In this document: piece by piece, positions 1-6,138 of the stretch
Numbering within the stretch: the stretch's first letter is position 1
Layout of the letters: each line of letters starts with the position of its first letter
Source: an uncultured Muribaculaceae bacterium
GTDB lineage: Bacteria > Bacteroidota > Bacteroidia > Bacteroidales > Muribaculaceae
Length of the DNA: 6,593 nt
Direction of reading: 5' to 3'
Assembly (NCBI GenBank): GCA_958439725.1
Contig: CAUBWJ010000066.1
Span: 1 to 6,593 of the forward strand
The notes under the pieces: generated by a model
The model's database searches: none
What the model saw: only the letters and a program-made list of their open reading frames with translations
What the model was told of the DNA's origin: nothing
Made by a program: the position numbers and the translations under genes

Positions 1-444
1 TATTCCGGAGTGGGAACGAGCAAGGCTAAACGTTATGGAAGTGATTTCATAAAGCTCATAAGCCGGCATGTGGAGGAAAACGAGATAGAACGTCCCGAAG
101 ATCTTGTTGTCCGCGCGGTTCCAAGCAAAAGCAACATCAAAATTGCCATCATTCACGCTATCGACCGCAAGATTCCGCTTGAGGAAATAGCTAAATCGAA
201 AATGATGGAGTTCGATGAGCTTCTTGATGAAATAGAAGCTATTGTTAATTCAGGCACTAAAATTAATCTGAATTATTACATAGACGACATACTTGACGAA
301 GAACAACAGACAGATATCTGTGACTATTTCCGTGAGAGCGAGAGCGGAGATCTCAGCGACGCTTATAAAGAGTTCGGTGATGAATTCCGTGAAGAAGATA
401 TCAGGCTGATGCGTATAAAGTTTATGTCGGATATGGGATGTTAG
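1..444 (+). CDS. recQ: ATP-dependent DNA helicase RecQ, C-terminal part (5' end outside window)
   Basis: The reading frame is open from base 1 and ends at TAG 442-444, giving the last 147 residues of a longer protein. A GTG at base 10 is internal, not a start. The first residues (GVGTSKAKRYG) match the end of an HRDC domain, the nucleic-acid-binding module near the C-terminus of RecQ helicases. Residues about 35-95 contain the segment IDRKIPLEEIAKSKMMEFDE and look like the helix-turn-helix domain (HTH_40 type) that Bacteroidetes RecQ proteins carry after HRDC. The last 50 residues are rich in Asp and Glu. RecQ is a 3'-5' helicase used in recombination and repair; its helicase motifs lie upstream of the window and cannot be checked. 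ftsE starts 4 bases after the stop, so the two are probably co-transcribed. The identification rests on remembered family resemblance, not a search. Confidence 0.85.
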   Translation, partial: YSGVGTSKAKRYGSDFIKLISRHVEENEIERPEDLVVRAVPSKSNIKIAIIHAIDRKIPLEEIAKSKMMEFDELLDEIEAIVNSGTKINLNYYIDDILDEEQQTDICDYFRESESGDLSDAYKEFGDEFREEDIRLMRIKFMSDMGC

Positions 445-448
445 GAAA

Positions 449-1114
449 ATGGAGACTGTAATAGATTACGCAGATGTAGAACTTCTTCATAAAGAGATGA
501 TAGTTCTTGGCAATGTGAACCTCAAAGTTCACACCGGTGAGATTGTTTATCTTACGGGGAGAGTCGGGAGCGGTAAAACTACTCTTTTAAAGTCGTTTTA
601 CGGCGATGTCCCCGTTTACGGGGGCGTAGCAAATGTACTGGGACGAGACATGACTCAGCTTAAACGCAAACATATACCTTTCTTGCGTCGTGAAATCGGC
701 ATTGTATTTCAGGACTTTCGATTGCTCACGGACAGAACTGTAGGTGAAAATCTGAAGTTCGTGTTAAAAGCAACCGGATGGAAAGACAAAACCGATATCG
801 AGGATAGAGTTGAAGAAGTGCTCCGCAATGTGGGAATGAGAGGGAAGGCATATAAGATGATCCATGAACTCTCCGGAGGCGAACAACAGAGAACAGTGAT
901 AGCCCGGGCGATGCTCAATCGTCCGAAACTCATTCTTGCGGATGAGCCAACTGGAAATCTTGATTCAGAAACCGGAAGAAAAATCATTCAGCTTTTGCAT
1001 GTCATAGCCAATTCCGGAACCGCCGTTGTCATAGCTACGCATAATCATCGTCATATAGAGGATTTCCCCGCCCGGCAAATAGTCTGTCAGGATAAACGTG
1101 TTGTGGATAACTAA
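449..1114 (+). CDS. ftsE: FtsE-type ABC transporter ATP-binding protein
   Basis: This 221-residue protein is a single ABC ATPase domain with every expected motif: Walker A GRVGSGKT at 37-44 (Lys43), Q-loop Gln88 in VFQDFRLL, signature LSGGEQQR at 141-148, Walker B LILADE at 161-166 (catalytic Glu166), D-loop LD at 171-172 and switch His198. Length and the VFQDFRLL and ADEPTGNLD segments fit FtsE, which pairs with the membrane protein FtsX and controls peptidoglycan hydrolases at the division site. No ftsX lies next to it; in Bacteroidetes ftsX is commonly elsewhere on the chromosome, so partnership is inferred. The ATG is 4 bases after recQ, and the AGGA just before it is too close to be a good ribosome site. 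LolD or MacB-like ATPases are close relatives, so the exact role is less certain than the ABC assignment. Confidence 0.85.
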   Translation: METVIDYADVELLHKEMIVLGNVNLKVHTGEIVYLTGRVGSGKTTLLKSFYGDVPVYGGVANVLGRDMTQLKRKHIPFLRREIGIVFQDFRLLTDRTVGENLKFVLKATGWKDKTDIEDRVEEVLRNVGMRGKAYKMIHELSGGEQQRTVIARAMLNRPKLILADEPTGNLDSETGRKIIQLLHVIANSGTAVVIATHNHRHIEDFPARQIVCQDKRVVDN

Positions 1115-1130
1115 AAAAATTGTAATTTTG
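1101..1130 (+). promoter_or_regulatory. Bacteroides-type promoter for lysC-lysA
   Basis: TTG at 1101-1103 (-33 element) is followed after 19 bases by TAATTTTG at 1123-1130, an exact match to the TAnnTTTG -7 element of Bacteroidetes housekeeping promoters. The -33 element lies inside the last codons of ftsE, whose stop is at 1112-1114. Transcription would begin near 1136-1138, leaving a leader of roughly 25 bases before the lysC ATG at 1160. That is too short for a lysine riboswitch or an attenuator. This is a consensus match only; the start site is inferred. Confidence 0.7.
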
Positions 1131-1159
1131 CAGTATAAATTTTCACCAACGCAAATACA

Positions 1160-2479
1160 ATGAAAGTTATGAAGTTCGGGGGGACCTCCGTCGGAAGCCC
1201 CAGCCGTATGAAAGATGTAGTGGAGCTTGTAAGGTCTCGCGGACGAAATATAGTGGTTCTAAGTGCGATGTCTGGAACAACAAACACGCTTGTAACTGTC
1301 ACGGATTACCTTCGCGGTGGCAACCGTATGGGAGCAGCTGAGACACTGACCTCTCTTAAAAACAAGTATTCAGGAGTGATTGAAGAACTTTTTTCATCAT
1401 CTCTCCAAAAAGAAAAGGGGAAGAGGATAGTGGATGGAATTTTCAACGATCTGTTCTCATATACCCCAGAGAATCTTACAGAGTCAGGTGAAAAGGAAGT
1501 TCTGTCAAAGGGAGAACTTCTTTCCACCAATCTTGTAACTCTATACATGGAGGAACTTGGCATAAAGGCCGTACTCCTTCCGGCACTTTCCTTTATGAGA
1601 AAGAATTCCGACGGAGAGCCCGATTCAGATTATATCAAACAAAATCTCCTGGCAGCCCTTGAAGCCAATCCAAACGCAGAGATATTCCTTACACAGGGAT
1701 TCATCTGCCGGGATATCAATGGAAACGTCGACAATCTTGAGCGAGGAGGAAGTGACTACACAGCCTCCCTTATTGGAGCTGCTGTAGGTGCCGAAGAAAT
1801 TGAAATCTGGACCGATATCGACGGAATGCACAATAATGATCCGAGATTTGTTGAAAATACTTCGCCCGTGAGTGAACTCCATTTCGACGAAGCGGCCGAA
1901 CTTGCGTATTTCGGAGCAAAGATTCTGCATCCCACGTGTGTGCTTCCGGCCAAATACGCTAATATTCCCGTAAGGCTCCTAAATACAATGGATCCTGACG
2001 CGCCGGGAACCCTGATATTCAATGCTCTTCCTAACAGGGCCATAAAGGCTGTTGCTGCAAAGGACGGTATTACGGCAATTAAGATTAAAAGCAGCCGTAT
2101 GCTTCTTGCCTATGGTTTCCTTCGTAAGATATTTGAGATTTTTGAGGTCTATCATACTCCTATTGACATGATTGTCACCTCGGAGGTCGGAGTTTCCGTA
2201 ACTATCGACAATGAACATAAACTTAATGATATTCTTGAGGAACTCAGAAAGCTCGGTACCGTAACAGTGGACCGCGATATGGTAATCATTTGCGTGGTGG
2301 GTGATCTTGAATGGCAGAACCGAGGTTTTGAAGCAGAAGTGGTAAATGCCTTGAAAGAGGTTCCGGTGAGAATGATTTCTTATGGTGGAAGCAATTACAA
2401 TATTTCTCTACTTATTAAGGCCTCCGACAAGGTAAGGGCGCTTAAACTTCTTAGCAGCCATCTTTTTGCTAAAAAATAA
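1160..2479 (+). CDS. lysC: Aspartate kinase, monofunctional, lysine-sensitive type
   Basis: Phosphorylates aspartate to 4-aspartyl phosphate, the committed step towards diaminopimelate, lysine, threonine and methionine. The 439 residues show the N-terminal KFGGTS motif (5-10), SKGEL (116-120, with the substrate-binding Glu119), RGGSDYTA (195-202) and WTDIDGMHNNDPR (217-229). Two C-terminal ACT domains follow, about 305-370 and 375-435. MIVTSEVGVSVTID (337-350) and VRMISYGGSNYNIS (403-416) closely resemble the regulatory region of E. coli LysC (AKIII), so feedback inhibition by lysine is expected. There is no homoserine dehydrogenase domain, so this is not a ThrA or MetL fusion. The ATG at 1160 places KFGGTS at the usual distance from the N-terminus; a second ATG three codons on would also be possible. 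lysA follows after 23 bases, and the pair forms a unit with its own promoter. Confidence 0.95.
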   Translation: MKVMKFGGTSVGSPSRMKDVVELVRSRGRNIVVLSAMSGTTNTLVTVTDYLRGGNRMGAAETLTSLKNKYSGVIEELFSSSLQKEKGKRIVDGIFNDLFSYTPENLTESGEKEVLSKGELLSTNLVTLYMEELGIKAVLLPALSFMRKNSDGEPDSDYIKQNLLAALEANPNAEIFLTQGFICRDINGNVDNLERGGSDYTASLIGAAVGAEEIEIWTDIDGMHNNDPRFVENTSPVSELHFDEAAELAYFGAKILHPTCVLPAKYANIPVRLLNTMDPDAPGTLIFNALPNRAIKAVAAKDGITAIKIKSSRMLLAYGFLRKIFEIFEVYHTPIDMIVTSEVGVSVTIDNEHKLNDILEELRKLGTVTVDRDMVIICVVGDLEWQNRGFEAEVVNALKEVPVRMISYGGSNYNISLLIKASDKVRALKLLSSHLFAKK

Positions 2480-2491
2480 ACAATTACCATC

Positions 2492-2502
2492 AAAGGAAAA
2501 GG
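2492..2502 (+). promoter_or_regulatory. Possible ribosome binding site of lysA
   Basis: The purine run AAAGGAAAAGG directly precedes the lysA ATG at 2503 and contains AAGGA five bases from the start. It is the clearest Shine-Dalgarno-like sequence in the window and supports the chosen start. Bacteroidetes rely little on such sites, so it may have only a modest effect. Confidence 0.4.
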
Positions 2503-3660
2503 ATGAATCACAATCTGACGCTTCAGGAAGCATTATGTTCTGTAAGGACGCCATTCTATTTCTATGACCTCACGCTTCTTGAGAAAACCATAAACACCGT
2601 AAAGGAAGCAATAAAGGGTCACGATAATTTCAGTGTTCATTATGCCGTCAAAGCTAACTCTAATGCGAAGGTATTGCGGATAATGGCTGACGCAGGGTTT
2701 GGAGCAGACACTGTCAGCGGAGGCGAAGTGTCGGCGGCTTTGGACGCAGGGTTCTCCCCAAAGGATATACTTTTGGCCGGAGTGGGCAAAACCGATGAGG
2801 AAATAAATCAGGCCATAAACTTAGGTATAGACAGCATCAATGTAGAATCGGAAGCAGAGCTGGATGTAATCGAGTCAATTGCCATTAAAATCGGTAAGGT
2901 CGCCCGAGTGTCTTTCCGAATCAATCCGGAAGTAGATGCCCATACTCATAAGAACATTACCACCGGTCTGGCAGAAAATAAATTCGGTATTGCTTTACCG
3001 TTACTAAAAAAACTGATGGAAAGGTGCCGGAATTCAGAATGGCTTGAATTCAGAGGCTGGCACTTTCACATTGGATCACAATTATTGTCTCTTGACCCCT
3101 ATAAAGAACTGTGCATCAAAATAAACGACCTTCAAAACGAGTATGCTGACTATCAGATACCGGTAATAAATGTTGGAGGAGGATTAGGAATTGACTATGA
3201 TTTTCCGAAAGACAATCCCATTCCGGATTTTAACGCATACTTCAAGGTATTTGAAGACAATCTCAAGCTTCGGCCGGGACAGAAATTATATTTTGAGCTT
3301 GGACGTTCACTTGTGGCTCAGTGCGGGAGTCTCATCACTAAGACACTTTATGTGAAGGAAGGCTTAAACAAGCGTTTTGTTATTGTAGATGCCGGATTTA
3401 CCGATTTAATCAGACCGGCTTTATATCAGGCACATCATTCCATTGAGAATATTAGCAGTCATAATGATGAGGACACGGATGTGTATGATGTTGTAGGCCC
3501 GGTATGCGAATCTACGGATACTTTTGCGCAAGATGTAATACTACCTTCCGATACTCACCGTGGAGATTATCTTGCGTTGCGGTCAGCAGGAGCATATGGT
3601 GAAGTAATGTCTATGACTTATAATTGCCGCAGGCTTCCGGATTCGGTATTTTCAAAATGA
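2503..3660 (+). CDS. lysA: Diaminopimelate decarboxylase
   Basis: A PLP-dependent fold-type III enzyme that decarboxylates meso-diaminopimelate to L-lysine, the last step of lysine synthesis. In its 385 residues, YAVKAN at 47-52 contains the PLP-binding Lys50; HFHIGSQ (187-193) and GGGLGIDY (225-232) bind the cofactor phosphate; CESTD at 335-339 holds the active-site Cys335 and Glu336 donated across the dimer interface; SAGAYG at 361-366 holds Tyr365. Length is near the lower end for the family, but all motifs are present. The usual EPGR segment reads ELGR (265-268); I recall the same change in related Bacteroides enzymes, so it does not suggest loss of function. Ornithine/arginine decarboxylases and carboxynorspermidine decarboxylase share the fold, but the CESTD context and the adjacent lysC favour DAP decarboxylase. 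A strong terminator begins 9 bases after the stop. Confidence 0.93.
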   Translation: MNHNLTLQEALCSVRTPFYFYDLTLLEKTINTVKEAIKGHDNFSVHYAVKANSNAKVLRIMADAGFGADTVSGGEVSAALDAGFSPKDILLAGVGKTDEEINQAINLGIDSINVESEAELDVIESIAIKIGKVARVSFRINPEVDAHTHKNITTGLAENKFGIALPLLKKLMERCRNSEWLEFRGWHFHIGSQLLSLDPYKELCIKINDLQNEYADYQIPVINVGGGLGIDYDFPKDNPIPDFNAYFKVFEDNLKLRPGQKLYFELGRSLVAQCGSLITKTLYVKEGLNKRFVIVDAGFTDLIRPALYQAHHSIENISSHNDEDTDVYDVVGPVCESTDTFAQDVILPSDTHRGDYLALRSAGAYGEVMSMTYNCRRLPDSVFSK

Positions 3661-3668
3661 TGTTACAT

Positions 3669-3730
3669 AATTTAGTCGGCAATATGTGCTAATGACAACT
3701 AAGCATATATTGCCGACTAAATTTGTTTTT
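3669..3730 (+). terminator. Rho-independent terminator after lysA, between convergent operons
   Basis: Bases 3669-3690 pair with 3702-3723 in a 22-bp stem containing a single G-T wobble (3686/3706), around an 11-base loop. The GC-rich core is TCGGC/GCCGA. GTTTTT follows at 3725-3730, so it should stop plus-strand transcripts leaving lysA. The aguB transcript also reads through this hairpin, but on that strand the stem is followed by ATGTAACA rather than a U tract. Termination of the minus-strand operon here is therefore plausible but weaker. Confidence 0.9.
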
Positions 3731-3750
3731 AAACGTATCCTTGCTTCCTA

Positions 3751-4653
3751 TTAATCAAGGAATCTTGAGGTCAGACCGGAGTATGAATCTATTCGACGGT
3801 CGCGAAGGAACGGCCACCAGCGGCGAACGTGTTCCGAGCGTTGTAAATCAACGGCTATAACCTTACATGCTTCGCTGTCAACAGGAGCTTTATAAAGGAA
3901 TTCGCCTTGAGGACCTACTACAAAACTTGAGCCCCAGAACGTAATTCCGTTAGTGAGTCCGGAGGGGTCCGACTCGTGGCCGACCCGGTTAACCGTCACA
4001 ACAGGCAAGCCGTTTGCTATTGCATGGCCGCGCTGAACCGTGATCCATGCCTCAAGTTGCCTTTGCTTTTCGTCATCGCTGTCTGAGGACTCCCATCCGA
4101 TAGCTGTAGGATAAATCAAAATTTCGGCTCCTCTCAAAGCCATTAAACGGGCTGCTTCGGGATACCATTGATCCCAACATACCAGAACACCCAGAGTGCC
4201 AACGGATGTTTTTATAGGTTCGAATCCCTGATCACCGGGAGTGAAATAAAACTTTTCATAATATGCAGGATCGTCAGGGATGTGCATTTTACGGTATCTT
4301 CCGGCAATGCTACCGTCCCTTTCAAAGACTACTGCGGTATTATGATATAACCCCGGCGCTCTTTTTTCAAACAAAGATGTAACAAGAACGATATCGAGTT
4401 CTTTTGCAAGAGAAGCATAAAAATCAGTGGTTTCAGAAGGAATCTCCACTGCCAGATCACATAAATCCGTATTCTCCGTCTGGCAGAAATAAAGCGAGTC
4501 GTGAAGCTCCTGATTCACTACAAGATCAACTTTTTCTTTTGAGCCTTTTACAAGTTTTCGAATTTCTCCAGCCAGGCGGTTACGGTTCTCTGAAGGATTC
4601 TCAACTTTTTTCAGTTGAAGTAATCCTACATTTATTGTTTTATCTTTAGCCAT
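3751..4653 (-). CDS. aguB: N-carbamoylputrescine amidase
   Basis: Hydrolyses N-carbamoylputrescine to putrescine, CO2 and ammonia, completing the agmatine route to putrescine. The 300-residue protein belongs to the nitrilase (C-N hydrolase) superfamily. Its Glu-Lys-Cys triad is visible as Glu49 in VVNQELHDSLYF, Lys122 in RYRKMHIPDD and Cys159 in VLVCWDQWYPEAAR. The conserved tail RRWWPFLRDRRIDSY (278-292) is typical of this branch. The start MAKDKTINVGLLQ at 4653 is preferred. The open frame extends to 4803, but that extension lies out of frame inside aguA and resembles nothing in the family; the chosen start gives the usual length and a normal N-terminal beta strand. The gene begins 16 bases after the aguA stop, with no clear Shine-Dalgarno sequence. 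The pairing with aguA separates it from other nitrilase-type amidases. Confidence 0.93.
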   Translation of the reverse strand: MAKDKTINVGLLQLKKVENPSENRNRLAGEIRKLVKGSKEKVDLVVNQELHDSLYFCQTENTDLCDLAVEIPSETTDFYASLAKELDIVLVTSLFEKRAPGLYHNTAVVFERDGSIAGRYRKMHIPDDPAYYEKFYFTPGDQGFEPIKTSVGTLGVLVCWDQWYPEAARLMALRGAEILIYPTAIGWESSDSDDEKQRQLEAWITVQRGHAIANGLPVVTVNRVGHESDPSGLTNGITFWGSSFVVGPQGEFLYKAPVDSEACKVIAVDLQRSEHVRRWWPFLRDRRIDSYSGLTSRFLD

Positions 4654-4669
4654 ATATTCAATGTTTTTA

Positions 4670-5737
4670 TTAACAGAATGAAAGAGCCCCCTCCGGAATC
4701 TGCATTGTAGCACAGTGAAGAGAGCCATGCTGATTGATAAGGGCCGAGCATTCCACACACTCAACTGTCCGTTCATATACGACCTCAAGAATTCTTTTGG
4801 CAAGGATATCGTTAACCGGTTGAGAATATGTCGGCATCAGTACAACATCCGGTAGGACCAGATAGTTGGAATAGGTAGCAGGAAGACGTTGGCCCTCGCC
4901 GTCATAAACAGGAGAGGGAAGGGGCAATTCTACAAGATTGAAATGGTTGCCATCTTTGTCCTTTGCAAGCTTCAGCTCTTCTTTCATTGCCTGAAGTGTG
5001 CAAAAATGCTCGTCGGAAGGGTCATTACAGCATGTATAGACAATTGTCTTACCCGGTGCAAACCGTGCAAGAGTATCAATATGGCTATCCGTGTCATCTC
5101 CCGCGAGAGCTCCGTTGTTGAGCCAAACCACATTCTCTGCGCCAAAGTCACTTTTAAGCCTTTCGATTATATCGGCTTTGGACACAGTGGGATTTCTGTT
5201 AGGGGAGAGCTGACAAGCCGCCGTAGTCATAAGATTACCATTCCCGTCGCTTTCTATTCCCCCGCCTTCGAGCACAAAGTCTCTTCTGTCATATACATTC
5301 AGGGCCAACAACGATTTCTGTTTCATGGACTGAATGGCAAGATTGTCAAAGCATGCTGGAAATTTCAGCCCCCACCCATTAAAACGGTAATCTGTAAAGG
5401 CACGAGGAAAGCCGTCATCATCAACCAATGTCAGCGGCCCATAGTCGCGTATCCATGTATCATTAGTAAGATATCTGAAATAAAAAATTCTTTCAGCATG
5501 CAGATGCGATAGTCTCCGTTGGGGAATTTCTATTTCCGGGCAAACTATTAAAACTCGTGAATACTTGACCAGAACTTCCACCAGATGAATATAACACTGT
5601 TCGATTTCATCGAGCATATAGTTCCAGTCGGTGTCTTTATGGGGCCAAGCAATCATAACGCATCCGCATGAATGCCATTCGGCCGGGAGATGCAATCGCT
5701 TGGTGGTATCGCTCAAAATAGCCTTATTCATCATCAT
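4670..5737 (-). CDS. aguA: Agmatine deiminase
   Basis: Converts agmatine to N-carbamoylputrescine and ammonia, the step before AguB. The 355 residues match the bacterial peptidylarginine-deiminase/agmatine-deiminase family: LPAEWHSCGCVMIAWPHKDTDW near the N-terminus (17-38), NDTWIRDYGP (92-101, Asp98), RFNGWG (118-123), FVLEGGGIESDG (154-165), SHIDTLARF (218-226, His219 and Asp221) and QHGSLHCATMQIP (336-348, nucleophile Cys342). Asp98, His219, Asp221 and Cys342 correspond to the catalytic residues described for Porphyromonas PPAD; that mapping is by motif. No signal peptide is present, so it is cytosolic, unlike secreted PPAD. Three tandem ATG codons (5737, 5734, 5731) offer starts, all overlapping the 3' end of the upstream small gene, which suggests translational coupling. 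Arginine decarboxylase, which would supply agmatine, is not in the window. Confidence 0.94.
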   Translation of the reverse strand: MMMNKAILSDTTKRLHLPAEWHSCGCVMIAWPHKDTDWNYMLDEIEQCYIHLVEVLVKYSRVLIVCPEIEIPQRRLSHLHAERIFYFRYLTNDTWIRDYGPLTLVDDDGFPRAFTDYRFNGWGLKFPACFDNLAIQSMKQKSLLALNVYDRRDFVLEGGGIESDGNGNLMTTAACQLSPNRNPTVSKADIIERLKSDFGAENVVWLNNGALAGDDTDSHIDTLARFAPGKTIVYTCCNDPSDEHFCTLQAMKEELKLAKDKDGNHFNLVELPLPSPVYDGEGQRLPATYSNYLVLPDVVLMPTYSQPVNDILAKRILEVVYERTVECVECSALINQHGSLHCATMQIPEGALSFC

Positions 5738-5960
5738 AATCAGTAAGAGAATCCCAGACCTCGTTTTGATTGCTCAGATATTCTTCTGCAAAATCAAAGA
5801 AGCCGTTCTTTTCAGAACTGCCTTCCTCACTGCACCATTGGCGATAAGCTGCCTTTAATTCAGGATTTTCATGGATGTTTTTCTTGAATTCCGACTCGGC
5901 AATATCCACACTGCCATAATTGTCAAGATATTCAACGAATATTTCTGTAATGGACTTCAT
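5724..5960 (-). CDS. Small acidic protein of unknown function, first gene of the aguA-aguB operon
   Basis: I recognise no domain with a known function. The 78-residue protein from ATG 5960 is strongly acidic (20 Asp/Glu against 6 Lys/Arg) and appears mainly helical. It contains VDIAESEFKKNIHENPELK (18-36), an aromatic stretch YRQWC (39-43) and an acidic tail ending DSLTDYDDE. It has no signal peptide or membrane segment. The frame stays open to a TTG at 5981, but ATG 5960 is the natural start. I recall similar small proteins in other Bacteroidales, so it is probably a conserved hypothetical gene rather than a chance frame. Its stop overlaps the aguA start by 8-14 bases depending on which aguA ATG is used, and a good promoter lies upstream. 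Position suggests a link to putrescine synthesis or a general accessory role; both are inference. Confidence 0.75.
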   Translation of the reverse strand: MKSITEIFVEYLDNYGSVDIAESEFKKNIHENPELKAAYRQWCSEEGSSEKNGFFDFAEEYLSNQNEVWDSLTDYDDE

Positions 5961-6036
5961 CAAGCTAAAATGAAATAGCAAATAATTATGTAAATTACAA
6001 GATACTCGACATATTACTCTTTCATACGCAAGTTCT

Positions 6037-6069
6037 CAAAGTTATGCAAAAATAGGGTTTCCTGCCAAA
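6037..6069 (-). promoter_or_regulatory. Bacteroides-type promoter of the small gene-aguA-aguB operon
   Basis: Read on the minus strand, TTTG (6069-6066) is followed after 21 bases by TAACTTTG (6044-6037), an exact TAnnTTTG match at an accepted spacing. The start of transcription would fall near 6030, leaving a leader of about 70 bases to the ATG at 5960. A second exact -7 match, TATTTTTG at 6054-6047, lacks a -33 element at the right distance. Consensus match only. Confidence 0.6.
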
Positions 6070-6138
6070 TTTTTAAGGAACATTTCATATTTTATATTGT
6101 TTTAAGTATATAAATTATAAACAAATTCTTAGTCGCAC

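Noticed and set aside
709..987. A 92-codon minus-strand frame inside ftsE
   Set aside because: It is a shadow of a gene with all ABC motifs intact; Ser- and Phe-rich translation with no domain.
1115..1159. Possible lysine riboswitch or attenuator before lysC
   Set aside because: The space is only 45 bases and the predicted leader about 25, far too short for either.
1306..2218. Several 79-101 codon minus-strand frames opposite lysC
   Set aside because: All overlap the coding sequence of a complete aspartate kinase and show no family features; three of them also overlap one another.
2503..3660. lysA as a carboxynorspermidine decarboxylase linked to the neighbouring putrescine genes
   Set aside because: It is in a unit with lysC, lies on the opposite strand from aguA-aguB, and shows the CESTD and AGAYG pattern of DAP decarboxylase; the polyamine link would be positional only.
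4654..4803. A 50-residue N-terminal extension of aguB reaching into aguA
   Set aside because: It is the antisense-free but out-of-frame reading of the aguA 3' end, has no family resemblance, and MAKDK at 4653 gives the normal length.
4889..5512. A 207-codon open frame on the plus strand opposite aguA
   Set aside because: It lies wholly antisense to a well-supported gene, has no recognisable motif, and its composition looks like a mirror of the aguA codons.
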